Source of the DNA: Nitrogeniibacter mangrovi
GTDB lineage: Bacteria; Pseudomonadota; Gammaproteobacteria; Burkholderiales; Rhodocyclaceae
Length of the DNA stretch: 64,000 nt
Reading direction: 5' to 3'
Assembly: GCF_010983895.1 (NCBI RefSeq)
Contig: NZ_CP048836.1
Location: 1,860,001 to 1,924,000, forward strand
Shown here in pieces: positions 49,860 through 58,751 of this stretch (within the stretch, counting starts at the first letter, position 1; the number at the start of each line of letters is the position of its first letter). Under the pieces are notes generated by a model. That model did not search any database, was not told the origin of the DNA, and worked only from the letters and a program-made list of their open reading frames with translations. Made by a program: the position numbers and the translations under genes.

Positions 49860-50408
49860 ATGAGCAAGGCGTTCGTCAAGGCGTCCGAAGAGGACGACGA
49901 TTCTCCGGAAACCCCCTCCGGCCCCGCCCCCAGCGGGCCGATCTACATGACCCGGCGGGGCTGGAACACGCTCAAGGCGGAGCTTGACCAGCTGGTGCGC
50001 GACGAGCGCCCCAAGCTGGTGGAGACGGTGGCCTGGGCGGCCAGTAATGGCGATCGCTCGGAGAACGGGGACTACATCTACGGCAAGAAGCGGCTGCGGG
50101 AAATCGACCGGCGCATCCGTTTCCTCATCAAACGCCTGGAAAACGCCAAAGTGGTCGACCCGGAAGACCAGCAGGCGCTCGACCAGGTCTTTTTCGGTGC
50201 CACGGTGGTCATTACCGATGACGGGGGCCACACCGAGCAGTGCTATCAGATCGTGGGTGTGGACGAAGCCGATGCCGGCGCTGGCCGCATCAGCTGGATC
50301 TCGCCGCTGGCCAAGGCGCTGCTCAAGGCGCGCGAGGGCGATGTGGTCAATCTGGTAACGCCGGCGGGCCCGCGCGAGATCGAGATCCTGGAGATCCGAT
50401 ACGAATAG
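49860..50408 (+). CDS. greB: Transcript cleavage factor GreB
   Basis: 182 residues. After a 27-residue acidic and Pro-rich N-terminal extension, the coiled-coil begins at YMTRRGWNTLKAEL and carries the conserved acidic tip NGDRSENGDYIYGKKRLREID, which identifies GreB rather than GreA (YIYGKKRLR). The C-terminal FKBP-like domain ends ISWISPLAKALLKAREGD...EIEILEIRYE. It enters the secondary channel of RNA polymerase to rescue backtracked complexes. The N-terminal extension is longer than in E. coli. Confidence 0.93.
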   Translation: MSKAFVKASEEDDDSPETPSGPAPSGPIYMTRRGWNTLKAELDQLVRDERPKLVETVAWAASNGDRSENGDYIYGKKRLREIDRRIRFLIKRLENAKVVDPEDQQALDQVFFGATVVITDDGGHTEQCYQIVGVDEADAGAGRISWISPLAKALLKAREGDVVNLVTPAGPREIEILEIRYE

Positions 50409-50437
50409 CCGTGGTGCTGGCGGCAGTGAGCCCGGGG

Positions 50438-50466
50438 GTTGAAAATTCGACACTTGCCCCCATCAA
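50438..50466 (+). promoter_or_regulatory. Sigma-32 heat shock promoter of htpG
   Basis: GTTGAAA at 50438-50444 (consensus CTTGAAA), 13 bases between TTGAAA and the -10, then CCCCATCAA at 50458-50466 (consensus CCCCATNTA). Initiation near 50472 leaves a leader of about 30 bases to the htpG start. This is a near-consensus heat shock promoter. Confidence 0.8.
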
Positions 50467-50503
50467 CAATCGACGTCACGTTGGTTATTGATGGAGACAG
50501 ACG

Positions 50504-52417
50504 ATGTCCGAGGCAAGCACTGCCGAAAAGATGAATTTCCAGACCGAGGTGAAGCAGCTGCTGCACCTCATGATCCATTCGCTGTATTCGAACCGAGAGA
50601 TCTTCCTGCGCGAGCTGATCTCGAACGCGTCCGATGCCTGCGACAAGCTGCGTTTCGAAGCACTCGACAAGGCCGAGTTGTTCGAAGGCGACGGCGAGCT
50701 CAGGATCCGCGTCGACTACGACGAGAGCGCCGCTACCGTGACCGTGTCGGACAACGGCATCGGCATGAGCCGGGACGAGGTGATCACCAACCTCGGGACC
50801 ATCGCCAAATCGGGGACGCGCGAGTTCTTCAGCCAGCTGACCGGCGATCAGAAGAAGGACGCGAACCTGATCGGCCAGTTCGGTGTGGGATTCTATTCGG
50901 CCTTCATCGTCGCCGACAAGGTCAGCGTGAACACCCGTCGTGCCGGCCTGGCGGCGGATCAGGGCGTGCGCTGGACCTGCAGCATGGGTGAGGACGCGGC
51001 AGGCGAATACACCATCGAGTCGATCGACAAGGCCGGTCGCGGAACCGAGATCACGCTGCACCTGCGCGAGGATGCCCGCGATCTGGTCAACGGCTGGCAA
51101 CTGCGCCAGCTCATCCGCAAGTACTCCGACCACATCATCCAGCCCATCCTGATGAAGAAGGAGGCGTGGGACGAGGAGGCCAAGGCGCAGGTCAAGGGCG
51201 ACGAGGACGAGACCGTCAATCAGGCCAACGCGCTGTGGACCCGTCCGCGAAACGAGATCACGGACGAGGAGTACAAGGCGTTCTACAAGCATGTGGGCCA
51301 CGACTTTGCCGAACCGCTGGCGTGGGTCCATGCCAAGGTCGAGGGCCGGCACGAGTACACCCAGCTGCTCTACGTTCCGGAGAACGCGCCGTTCGACCTG
51401 TGGGACCGCAACGCCCGTCACGGCATCAAGCTGTACGTCAAGCGCGTGTTCATCATGGACGATGCGGAAAAGCTGCTGCCCACTTACCTGCGTTTCGTGC
51501 GTGGCGTCGTCGATTCGGCGGATCTGCCGCTCAACGTGTCTCGCGAGATCCTGCAGGAGTCCAAGGACATCGACACCATCCGTGCCGGGTGCACTAAGAA
51601 GGTTCTTGGGATGCTGGAGGACATGGCCACGAACGCGGCGGAGAAGTACGCCACGTTCTGGCAGGCCTTCGGCAACGTGCTCAAGGAAGGCGTCGGTGAG
51701 GACTTCGCCAACAAGGACAAGATTGCCGGCCTGTTGCGTTTTGCCTCCACCGAGGCGGACACCCCGGATCAGACCGTCTCTCTCGCCGACTACATCGGGC
51801 GCATGAAGGCGGGGCAGGAAAAGATCTACTTCGTGACCGCCGAAAGTTTCAACGCCGCCAAGAACAGCCCGCATCTCGAAGTGTTCCGCAAGAAAGGCAT
51901 CGAGGTGCTGCTGCTCTCCGATCGGGTGGACGAATGGGTCATCGGCTATCTGAATGAATTCGACGGCAAGCCGCTGCAGTCCGTGGCCAAGGGCGGGCTC
52001 GATCTTGGTGGGCTCGAGGACGAGGAAGAAAAGAAGGCCGCCGAGCAGATGGCGGATGAATTCAAGGCGCTTGTCGAGCGCTTCAAGACCAGCCTCGGTG
52101 AGCGGGTCAAGGACGTGCGGGTGACCAATCGACTGACCGACTCGCCGGCGTGCCTGGTAACCGACGATCAGGACATGGGCATGAATCTGGCGCGCATTCT
52201 GAAGGCTGCGGGGCAGAGCGCGCCGGAGAGCAAGCCGATTCTCGAGATCAATCCCGAGCATCCGGTGGTCCGACGCCTGGCTGACGAGCAGACCCACTTC
52301 GACGACTGGGCGACGGTGCTCTACGATCAGGCCTTGCTTGCCGAGGGCGGCACGCTCGACGATCCGGCGACCTTCGTGAAGCAGGTCAACGGCTTGATGC
52401 TGGCGATGCAGCACTGA
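50504..52417 (+). CDS. htpG: Molecular chaperone HtpG (Hsp90)
   Basis: 637 residues. GHKL ATPase domain: [45 protein letters not shown] (lid), and RGTEITLHL. The middle domain contains the catalytic Arg loop [10 protein letters not shown]. The C-terminal dimerisation domain follows. It is the bacterial Hsp90 and acts with DnaK. Heat shock promoter upstream and intrinsic terminator downstream make it monocistronic. Confidence 0.97.
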   Translation: MSEASTAEKMNFQTEVKQLLHLMIHSLYSNREIFLRELISNASDACDKLRFEALDKAELFEGDGELRIRVDYDESAATVTVSDNGIGMSRDEVITNLGTIAKSGTREFFSQLTGDQKKDANLIGQFGVGFYSAFIVADKVSVNTRRAGLAADQGVRWTCSMGEDAAGEYTIESIDKAGRGTEITLHLREDARDLVNGWQLRQLIRKYSDHIIQPILMKKEAWDEEAKAQVKGDEDETVNQANALWTRPRNEITDEEYKAFYKHVGHDFAEPLAWVHAKVEGRHEYTQLLYVPENAPFDLWDRNARHGIKLYVKRVFIMDDAEKLLPTYLRFVRGVVDSADLPLNVSREILQESKDIDTIRAGCTKKVLGMLEDMATNAAEKYATFWQAFGNVLKEGVGEDFANKDKIAGLLRFASTEADTPDQTVSLADYIGRMKAGQEKIYFVTAESFNAAKNSPHLEVFRKKGIEVLLLSDRVDEWVIGYLNEFDGKPLQSVAKGGLDLGGLEDEEEKKAAEQMADEFKALVERFKTSLGERVKDVRVTNRLTDSPACLVTDDQDMGMNLARILKAAGQSAPESKPILEINPEHPVVRRLADEQTHFDDWATVLYDQALLAEGGTLDDPATFVKQVNGLMLAMQH

Positions 52418-52435
52418 GGCATCTGCAACGTTAAT

Positions 52436-52467
52436 AAAAACCGCGGCCGGAGCCGCGGTTTTTTTTT
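52436..52467. terminator. Terminator between htpG and the ClC gene
   Basis: CCGCGGC (52441-52447), loop CGGA, GCCGCGG (52452-52458), A-run before and nine T residues after. Convergent genes; works in both directions. Confidence 0.92.
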
Positions 52468-52472
52468 GGAGA

Positions 52473-54029
52473 TTACGATGATGTGTCCGGTTTGGGAGGC
52501 GGAGCGGATTCGTCCATCTCGGCCTCCGATCCCTGCTTCGGCGCATCCAGGTCCGCGTCGGTGTCTTCTTCATCCGGTCTGGGTGGACCCATGATTTCCT
52601 CGAGCATGGCTTCGTGCGGGTCCGGCATCTCCGTTTCGGGCGGTTCGGGCGGCTGACTCGAGCCACGTAGCTGCCGGGTGATGTCCTTGAGCATGCCGAT
52701 GGCCAGGGCGTCATAGAGCGGCACCGGCGCCACGGAGCGGGAAAAGCCCTGGGAGACGACGGCAGCGCCCATCAGGGGGAGCAGCATCTGATGGTTGGCG
52801 GTCATCTCCATGACGATCACCAGTGACGTGATCGGCGACTGGGTGATGCCGGCCAGGAACGAGACCATGCCCAGCACGAGAATGGCGGAGCTGCTCTCGC
52901 CCGGCAGCAGCAGCGCGATGTCCGCGCCGATGCCCGCGCCGACGGCGAGGGCGGGTGCGAAGATCCCGCCTGGAATGCCGCTGATGAAGGCGAGCCAGAT
53001 GACGAAGGCCTTGGCAAACATGAAGTAGAAGGGAAGCGCCTCGACGCCTTCGAGTGCGGCCTTGGATTCGGCATAGCCCGTTCCCCAGGTGATGCCGCCG
53101 GTGGCCAGACCGGTCAGGGCGGTGAGCAGCCCGCATATGGCGGCGAACATGACCGGCCGGTCAGCCGCGAACTGGCCAACACGCCCCGGCAAGCCGCGAT
53201 AGGAAGCGATCAGCAGGCGGGTCATGAGGCCGCCTGCCAGTCCGCCGGCAGCGCCGCACATGAGTACCGGCCACAGGCCGTCCGGCCAGCTGACCGACGC
53301 CAGCGTCTGGCCGAAGTAGGTGTAGTTGCCCAGGGTGGCCAGCGAGATGAGACCGGCGAAAATCACCGCGACCAGCGTCGGGCTGGTCGCTTTGAAGGCG
53401 CGATAGCGGGACAACTCCTCGATGGCGAACAGGATGCCGCCCAGCGGTGTGTTGAATGCGGCGGCCACACCGGCCCCGCCACCGGCGACGATCAGGTCGC
53501 GGGTCGGTGCGATGCGGCCGTGCTTTTTGCCGCTGATCAGGTTGAGGATGGAGGCACCCACCTGCACGGTCGGTCCCTCGCGGCCGATCGATGCGCCCGA
53601 AAGCAGGCCGATGAAGGTCAGTACCATCTTGGCCACGATGACGCGGATCGACAGGAATTGGCGCCGAATACGATTGTCTTCGGTGAGCGAGGCGGCAATG
53701 GCCTGAGGAATCCCGCTGCCTTCGGTGCCGGGGAAATAGCGACGTGTGGCCCACACGATGACGGCGAAACCGGCGGGTGCCACGATCAGGGTCGCCCACC
53801 AGGCCTCGTGATACAGCAGACGATGCACCTCGATGGCAAGGTCCGCGCCGATGGCAAAGACGACTGCGGCCAGCCCCGCCAGCAGGGTGACGCCGACCAG
53901 CATCAGTCGCTTGCGCCAGCGACCGGGGGATAGCCACGGCAGGGCGTAACGGCGCCCGCCGCGGGCAAGTTGTTTGAATGCGCGTGTATGTGCGGAAATC
54001 GATTCCCGCGGGGTGCCGGAAGACGGCAT
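52473..54029 (-). CDS. ClC-type chloride/proton antiporter
   Basis: 518 residues, about 18 membrane segments. Chloride-site motifs: GTEGSGIPQ, GREGPTVQVG with the gating Glu, GIPGGIFAPALAVGA, and the C-terminal Tyr in PLYDALAIG. The internal proton Glu is present in LFAIEELSRY, so an exchanger rather than a channel is expected. A hydrophilic tail of about 70 residues rich in Pro, Glu and Asp follows the last helix; it has no CBS domains. Likely roles are acid resistance or charge compensation. Confidence 0.92.
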   Translation of the reverse strand: MPSSGTPRESISAHTRAFKQLARGGRRYALPWLSPGRWRKRLMLVGVTLLAGLAAVVFAIGADLAIEVHRLLYHEAWWATLIVAPAGFAVIVWATRRYFPGTEGSGIPQAIAASLTEDNRIRRQFLSIRVIVAKMVLTFIGLLSGASIGREGPTVQVGASILNLISGKKHGRIAPTRDLIVAGGGAGVAAAFNTPLGGILFAIEELSRYRAFKATSPTLVAVIFAGLISLATLGNYTYFGQTLASVSWPDGLWPVLMCGAAGGLAGGLMTRLLIASYRGLPGRVGQFAADRPVMFAAICGLLTALTGLATGGITWGTGYAESKAALEGVEALPFYFMFAKAFVIWLAFISGIPGGIFAPALAVGAGIGADIALLLPGESSSAILVLGMVSFLAGITQSPITSLVIVMEMTANHQMLLPLMGAAVVSQGFSRSVAPVPLYDALAIGMLKDITRQLRGSSQPPEPPETEMPDPHEAMLEEIMGPPRPDEEDTDADLDAPKQGSEAEMDESAPPPKPDTSS

Positions 54030-54220
54030 GGGCGATGCTCGATTGGGCTAGAAAAAGTCTCGAAATTTTTCTTTAAAAGGGTATCACGCCTGTGATCCCC
54101 GCATCATGCGGGTTATTACGCATTTTGCGAATTTTTCGAACTTTTATTCCGATTCGGCCTTTTGTTCGGTTGCTGGGTTTCCGCCTGCGCTCGGGGACGA
54201 CGGCACTGGTCCTTCCGCGT

Positions 54221-54249
54221 TTGTCACTTTGGCTCGTGATCGGTTAAAT
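54221..54249 (+). promoter_or_regulatory. Candidate promoter of the 3-hydroxybutyryl-CoA dehydrogenase gene
   Basis: TTGTCA (54221-54226), 17-base spacer, TTAAAT (54244-54249). Initiation would fall at about 54256, inside the palindrome at 54253-54270. The 295-base gap before the gene also holds two inverted repeats, ATCAC-N4-GTGAT (54083-54096) and CCCGCAT-C-ATGCGGG (54098-54112). Confidence 0.5.
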
Positions 54250-54252
54250 TGT

Positions 54253-54270
54253 CCATACGCTTAAGTATGG
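54253..54270. promoter_or_regulatory. Operator-like palindrome at the hbd promoter
   Basis: CCATAC-GCTTAA-GTATGG, six-base perfect arms with a six-base spacer, sitting on the predicted transcription start. Such placement is typical of repressor sites (for example TetR-type regulators of acyl-CoA metabolism). The regulator is not in the window. Confidence 0.45.
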
Positions 54271-54324
54271 AGGCTGCACAAGGCCGGCCTTCATCGTCAA
54301 CGACCCAGTCAAGGAGCAGACATT

Positions 54325-55176
54325 TTGGAAATCAGCACGGTGGGTGTGGTGGGTTCGGGCACCATGGGCAACGGTATTGCGCAGGCGTTTGCGATGTCCG
54401 GAGTCGACGTGGTCATGACCGATATTTCGCAGGACGCCCTGGCACGCGCCATGGACACCATTGGCGGCAGCCTCGACCGCCTGATCAAGAAGGAGAAGGC
54501 GAGCGCAGAAGACAAGGCTGCCACGCTGGCGCGGATCCGGACCAGTACCGATGTGAGCGCGCTGGCTCCGTGCGGGTTGGTGATCGAGGCGGCGACCGAG
54601 AATCTGGACATCAAGCTCAAGCTGTTCGCGGAGCTGGACCGGATTGTTTCGGCCGATGCGGTGCTGGCGAGCAATACGTCGTCGATCTCGATTACCCGGA
54701 TTGCGGCGGCCACCGACCGCCCGGAACGGGTGATCGGCATGCATTTCTTCAACCCGGTGCCGATGATGGCGCTGGTCGAGCTCATCCGCGGGTTGCAGAC
54801 GTCGGATGCGGCCTATGCGGTCGCTCAGGGGGCCGCCGAGCGTATCGGCAAGAGCGTGGTGGACGTACGCAACAGTCCCGGATTCGTGGTCAATCGCCTG
54901 TTGTGCCCGATGATCAACGAGGCCATCTTTGCGCTCGGTGAAGGGCTGGCCAGTGCCGCACAGATCGACGACGCGATGAAGCTGGGCGCCAACCATCCCA
55001 TCGGGCCGCTCGCGCTGTGCGATCTGATCGGGCTCGATGTGCAGCTGGCGATCATGCAGGTGCTGTTCGAGGGCTTCAAGGATCCCAAATACCGGCCGGC
55101 GCCTTTGCTGGTGGAGATGGTGGAGGCCGGTTACCTGGGCCGGAAGACGGCTCGAGGGTTCTTCAGCTACGACTGA
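54325..55176 (+). CDS. 3-hydroxybutyryl-CoA dehydrogenase
   Basis: 283 residues, the usual length. NAD-binding GVVGSGTMGNGIAQAF at the N-terminus; catalytic region IGMHFFNPVPMMALVEL (His) preceded by ASNTSSISIT; C-terminal GANHPIGPLALCDLIGLD. The start is TTG at 54325, supported by AAGGAG (54311-54316) eight bases before and by family alignment; no ATG or GTG is available near it. It oxidises 3-hydroxybutyryl-CoA to acetoacetyl-CoA or the reverse, in butyrate, PHB or aromatic-acid metabolism. The names hbd, paaH and mmgB are all used for this family. Confidence 0.93.
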   Translation: MEISTVGVVGSGTMGNGIAQAFAMSGVDVVMTDISQDALARAMDTIGGSLDRLIKKEKASAEDKAATLARIRTSTDVSALAPCGLVIEAATENLDIKLKLFAELDRIVSADAVLASNTSSISITRIAAATDRPERVIGMHFFNPVPMMALVELIRGLQTSDAAYAVAQGAAERIGKSVVDVRNSPGFVVNRLLCPMINEAIFALGEGLASAAQIDDAMKLGANHPIGPLALCDLIGLDVQLAIMQVLFEGFKDPKYRPAPLLVEMVEAGYLGRKTARGFFSYD

Positions 55177-55206
55177 GGGCGGTGTCCGGGCGTCGCGCCC
55201 GGCGCC

Positions 55207-55250
55207 CGGCCCGACAGCGCTTCATTCGGAGAAGAAGCGTTGTCGGGCCG
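55207..55250 (+). repeat. 17-bp inverted repeat across the 3-prime end of the CitE-like gene
   Basis: Arms 55207-55223 and 55234-55250 pair over 17 positions with a single G-U wobble in the plus-strand RNA (A-C mismatch in the minus-strand RNA) and a ten-base loop. A smaller hairpin CCGGGCG-TCG-CGCCCGG (55186-55202) lies just before it. It could terminate or protect the end of the dehydrogenase transcript. Confidence 0.55.
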
Positions 55251-56205
55251 CGTCGGTCACGTCCGCGCCAGTGGCGTGGGCGCGCTTGAGCAGGGTCCAG
55301 TAGTAGCGATACGAGGCGCGGTCGTGCAGCTTGCCTTCATGGCGGATCGGTCCCCACTGAGCGTCGGCCGCAGCGTTCAGGATGGCGCAGGCCTGTTCGA
55401 TCTCGGAGAAATCGGGACGCATGGCGTTCAGAATCGGCTCGATCTGCCGCGGGTGGATGCTCCACATGCGCAGGTAGCCGAACTCCTGCCGGGCGCGACG
55501 GGCATCGTGCTCGATGTAATCGGTGTCGGTCAGTTCGGTGGTGACGTTATGGCTCGGGACGACGCCATTGGCCAGCGCAGCCGCCGCGATCTCGCATTTG
55601 GCCCGCACGATGAGCGGGTGTTCGAACTGCCCCGGGCTGCGCATGGCGCTGGCCGGAATGGCGCCATGGTGGGCGCTGACAAAATCCATCAGGCCGAAAT
55701 CCAGGCTTTCGACATCGTCGAGCGCGGCAATGTCCCAGGCGTCACGCAGCGCGCCATGGGTTTCGATGAGCACATGAATCGGCAGGCGGCGATGCTGGCC
55801 GTGGAGTCGCTGCTGCTCGTTGACATAGGCCACCTGGATGGCGACGTCTTCGACCGAGCGCGGTTTGGGCAGGGTCAGGAAGGCGAGCCGTGATCCGGCT
55901 TCGTGCACGAGGATCTCGACGTCCCGTTGCCAGTGTGCGTGGGTGATGTCGTGGATTCGGGCTCCGACCCGACCAAAGCGGTTGGCCTCGCTCATGACCA
56001 TGGCGGCGGCCATCCGGGCGTGTTCGGTCTCCTGGCCCGCCATCGCACCGTCTTCGCAATCGCAGGTGATGTCGAACACCGGACCCAGCGAGTGCTGGAG
56101 GCTCAGGGCCTTGACGATGAGCTTTTCGCTACCCGCATAGTGGTCGATGGCGGGCAGCTGGGGCAGGGCGCGCTCACCCTGAAAGAGAATCTGGTCGGGA
56201 TGCAT
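55222..56205 (-). CDS. HpcH/HpaI-family CoA-ester lyase (CitE-like)
   Basis: 327 residues. TIM barrel with FDITCDCEDGAMAGQETEHAR (metal Glu/Asp region), ARIHDITHAHW, LPIHVLIETHGALRDAW (second metal Glu), and SLDFGLMDFVSAHHG. Relatives are citrate lyase beta, malyl-CoA, beta-methylmalyl-CoA and citramalyl-CoA lyases. No citrate lyase alpha or gamma genes are nearby, so a CoA-ester lyase is more likely. It follows mdh on the same strand with a terminator in the 111-base gap. Exact substrate unknown. Confidence 0.82.
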   Translation of the reverse strand: MHPDQILFQGERALPQLPAIDHYAGSEKLIVKALSLQHSLGPVFDITCDCEDGAMAGQETEHARMAAAMVMSEANRFGRVGARIHDITHAHWQRDVEILVHEAGSRLAFLTLPKPRSVEDVAIQVAYVNEQQRLHGQHRRLPIHVLIETHGALRDAWDIAALDDVESLDFGLMDFVSAHHGAIPASAMRSPGQFEHPLIVRAKCEIAAAALANGVVPSHNVTTELTDTDYIEHDARRARQEFGYLRMWSIHPRQIEPILNAMRPDFSEIEQACAILNAAADAQWGPIRHEGKLHDRASYRYYWTLLKRAHATGADVTDAARQRFFSE

Positions 56206-56262
56206 GGGCGTGTGTCACTCGTCGATATTGCCCCGCGAGGATAACAAAAAGCGCGGGCGCAA

Positions 56263-56292
56263 CGAAAAACGGGAGCGTCGCCGCTCCCGTTT
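56263..56292 (-). terminator. Intrinsic terminator of mdh
   Basis: AAACGGGAGC (56267-56276), loop of six, GCTCCCGTTT (56283-56292). On the minus strand the hairpin is followed by TTTTTCGTT. It lies 24 bases beyond the mdh stop. Confidence 0.85.
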
Positions 56293-56316
56293 CTGGTGAC
56301 ATCGTCGGATGTCGGA

Positions 56317-57309
56317 TCAGCCGAGCAGATCCTTCACGCCGTCGCGTTCCTCGAGCAGTTCATTGAGCGTATTGCCCATGCGCTCCTTGGAGAACTCATC
56401 GATCTCCAGCCCCTGGACGATCGTGTATTCGCCGTTGGCGGTGGTGCAGGGGAAGCCGTAGATGACGCCTTCCGGGATACCGTAGGAGCCGTCGGACGGC
56501 ACGCCCATGGTGACCCATTCGCCGTTGGAGCCGAGCACCCAGTCACGGATGTGGTCGATGGCGGCGTTGGCGGCAGAAGCGGCGGAGGACAGGCCGCGGG
56601 CCTCGATGATGGCGGCGCCACGCTTGCCGACGGTCGGCAGGAACACGTCGCGGTTCCAGGCTTCGTCGTTCACCAGGCCCTTGACGTTGTCGCCGTTGGA
56701 GGTGCAGAAGCGGTAATCGGCGTACATCGTCGGCGAGTGGTTGCCCCACACGACCAGGCTCTTGAGGCTGGATACGTCACGGCCGGTCTTGGATGCGAGC
56801 TGGGACAGGGCGCGGTTGTGGTCCAGGCGCAGCATGCCGGTGAAGTTCTTCGGGTTGACGCGGCCGAACTTCTCGGCGGTCTTCATGGCGATGTAGGCGT
56901 TGGTGTTGCACGGGTTGCCGACGACCAGCACCTTGCACTCCGGATCGGCATGCTGGCCGATGGCGGCGCCCTGGACCGTGAAGATCTTGGCGTTTTCGGT
57001 CAGCAGGTCCTTGCGCTCCATGCCGGGGCCGCGCGGACGAGCGCCCACGAGCAGGGCCACCTGGGCATCCTTGAATGCAACGTTGGGGTCGTCGGTGGCG
57101 ATCATGCCGGCCAGCAGCGGGAAGGCGCAGTCTTCCAGCTCCATCATCACGCCCTTGACGGCCTTTTGCGCCTGCGGCAGATCCAGCAGTTGCAGAATGA
57201 CCGGTTGATCCTTGCCAAGCATTTCGCCGCTGGCGATGCGGAACAACAGGCTGTAACCGATTTGACCGGCAGCGCCGGTGACGGCGACGCGAACTGGGGC
57301 TTTGCTCAT
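56317..57309 (-). CDS. mdh: Malate dehydrogenase (NAD, cytosolic-type)
   Basis: 330 residues from ATG 57309 (AGGGAG five bases before). [22 protein letters not shown] is the NAD-binding glycine loop, [15 protein letters not shown] contains the substrate arginines, and [13 protein letters not shown] has the catalytic His. This is the two-subunit MDH type of Betaproteobacteria and eukaryotic cytosol, not the E. coli type. Divergent from gntR across a 219-base region that holds the predicted operators. Confidence 0.96.
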   Translation of the reverse strand: MSKAPVRVAVTGAAGQIGYSLLFRIASGEMLGKDQPVILQLLDLPQAQKAVKGVMMELEDCAFPLLAGMIATDDPNVAFKDAQVALLVGARPRGPGMERKDLLTENAKIFTVQGAAIGQHADPECKVLVVGNPCNTNAYIAMKTAEKFGRVNPKNFTGMLRLDHNRALSQLASKTGRDVSSLKSLVVWGNHSPTMYADYRFCTSNGDNVKGLVNDEAWNRDVFLPTVGKRGAAIIEARGLSSAASAANAAIDHIRDWVLGSNGEWVTMGVPSDGSYGIPEGVIYGFPCTTANGEYTIVQGLEIDEFSKERMGNTLNELLEERDGVKDLLG

Positions 57310-57462
57310 GACGACTCCCTCTCCAAGTAGTTGAAGCGGCGCTGGCATTCAATGTTCGTTTGAAAGCTGACGCCTGGACGATTGGTTTGTTACGGTATGA
57401 TGCTGCATCCGCACAAATCGCGCCGAATGGTAGTTCAGTGCGTTAAAAAAAGCAATTCATGT

Positions 57463-57486
57463 CTTTTGTCTTATATAAGACAAAAG
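57463..57486. promoter_or_regulatory. Perfect 24-bp palindrome, predicted GntR operator
   Basis: CTTTTGTCTTAT and its exact complement ATAAGACAAAAG meet with no spacer. The core GTCTTATATAAGAC has the GT...AC form of HutC-type GntR sites, and the centre contains a TATATAAG sequence that could serve as a -10. It stands 43 bases before the gntR start and 154 before that of mdh. Confidence 0.75.
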
Positions 57487-57490
57487 AGTA

Positions 57491-57498
57491 GTCTAGAC
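57491..57498. promoter_or_regulatory. GTCTAGAC, second predicted GntR site
   Basis: A perfect eight-base palindrome that fits the GTNTAGAC consensus of HutC-subfamily GntR regulators, four bases right of the 24-bp palindrome. Confidence 0.6.
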
Positions 57499-57528
57499 GC
57501 CTATTCACTTTTGTGCTGAAATACGCCG

Positions 57529-58257
57529 ATGGCACCTGCGTCCCCCACCTTCAGTCCGCTGTATCGTCAGATCAAGAGTTTGATGATGCAAGCCCTCGAA
57601 TCGGCCGAATGGCGGCCGGGCCAGGCTATTCCCAGCGAGCAGGAGCTGGCCGCACGCTTCGGCGTCAGCCAGGGCACGGTGCGCAAGGCAATCGACGAAA
57701 TGGCCGCCGAGAATCTGCTGGTCCGCAAGCAGGGCAAGGGTACTTTCGTCGCCTCTCATAATGATCCTCGCGCATTGTTCCGCTTCTTGCGCCTGGTGCC
57801 CGAGGATGGTGACCTGTCACATCCCGTGAGTCTGCCGCTTGAATGCTGGCGCGCCAAGGCGGGGCAAGAGGCGTCACGCGTGCTGGCGATCGAGCCGGGC
57901 GAGCCGATCATCATCGTGCGCCGTCTGTTGAAATTTAGTTCAAAACCCGTGGTCGTGGACGAAATTTATCTCCCCGGCGAGATCTTTCAGGGACTTTCGC
58001 TGGAGGTTCTTCAAAGCTGGTCGGGCTCGCTCTACAGTTTGTTCGAGGCGCGTTTCGGCCTGCGCATGATCCGCGCCGAAGAGCGGATTCGTGCCGTCGC
58101 GGCCGACCGGGCGACCGCGGACATTCTCAAAGTCAAGGAAGGAGTTCCACTGCTGTCGGTGGAGCGGGTGACTTATACCTATGGTGACCGACCCGTCGAA
58201 TGGCGTCGTGGCCTCTACTCGACGGCAGAACACTATTACCTGAACGAATTGAACTAG
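57529..58257 (+). CDS. GntR-family transcriptional regulator, HutC subfamily
   Basis: 242 residues. Winged helix-turn-helix at 10-75 (LYRQIKSLM, GQAIPSEQELAARFGVSQGTVRKAIDEMAAENLLVRKQGKGTFVA), then a UTRA ligand-binding domain (GEPIIIVRRLL, VVVDEIYLP, VPLLSVERVTYTYGDRPVEWRRGLY). It is divergent from mdh and reads into sdhCDAB, so it probably controls both TCA gene sets and itself through the palindromes directly upstream. The effector is presumably an organic acid. Confidence 0.92.
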   Translation: MAPASPTFSPLYRQIKSLMMQALESAEWRPGQAIPSEQELAARFGVSQGTVRKAIDEMAAENLLVRKQGKGTFVASHNDPRALFRFLRLVPEDGDLSHPVSLPLECWRAKAGQEASRVLAIEPGEPIIIVRRLLKFSSKPVVVDEIYLPGEIFQGLSLEVLQSWSGSLYSLFEARFGLRMIRAEERIRAVAADRATADILKVKEGVPLLSVERVTYTYGDRPVEWRRGLYSTAEHYYLNELN

Positions 58258-58361
58258 ATTCGCCCGTAAAGGGCGGGTCTGCAAGAACCGAGCGTTTATA
58301 CTTATGCGCTTGTTTTGGGAGTACGGCAGCGCTGGCGCTGTCATGCAATGAGGGGGAAGTG

Positions 58362-58751
58362 ATGTCCGAAGTGACAGTCAGAAAACAGCGGCCGAAGCAT
58401 CTGGCGCTGAACGAGATCCGTTTGCCCATCCCGGGCATCGTGTCCATTCTCCACCGGGTCAGTGGCGCAGGTTTGTTCCTGATGCTGCCGCTGCTCCTTT
58501 CCCTGTTCGGCAATAGTGTCGGTTCGCCCGAATCGTTCGCTGCCTACAAGGAAACGGTGTCAAACCCGCTGGTGAAGATCATCCTGTTCGGTCTGTTGTG
58601 GGCCTACCTGCACCACTTCTGTGCCGGCATCCGCTTCCTGCTGCTCGACATGCACAAGGGGCTCGATCTTCCCACTGCCCGCCTGACGTCCAAGATCGTG
58701 CTGGGCGTGAGCATCGTGCTGACCGTGATCATCGGGGTGAAACTATGGTAA
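58362..58751 (+). CDS. sdhC: Succinate dehydrogenase cytochrome b556 subunit
   Basis: 129 residues, three membrane helices. RLPIPGIVSILHRVSGAGLF is the SdhC signature and HHFCAGIRFLLLD contains the heme-ligand His. AGGGGGAAG precedes the ATG. Overlaps sdhD by seven bases. Confidence 0.95.
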   Translation: MSEVTVRKQRPKHLALNEIRLPIPGIVSILHRVSGAGLFLMLPLLLSLFGNSVGSPESFAAYKETVSNPLVKIILFGLLWAYLHHFCAGIRFLLLDMHKGLDLPTARLTSKIVLGVSIVLTVIIGVKLW

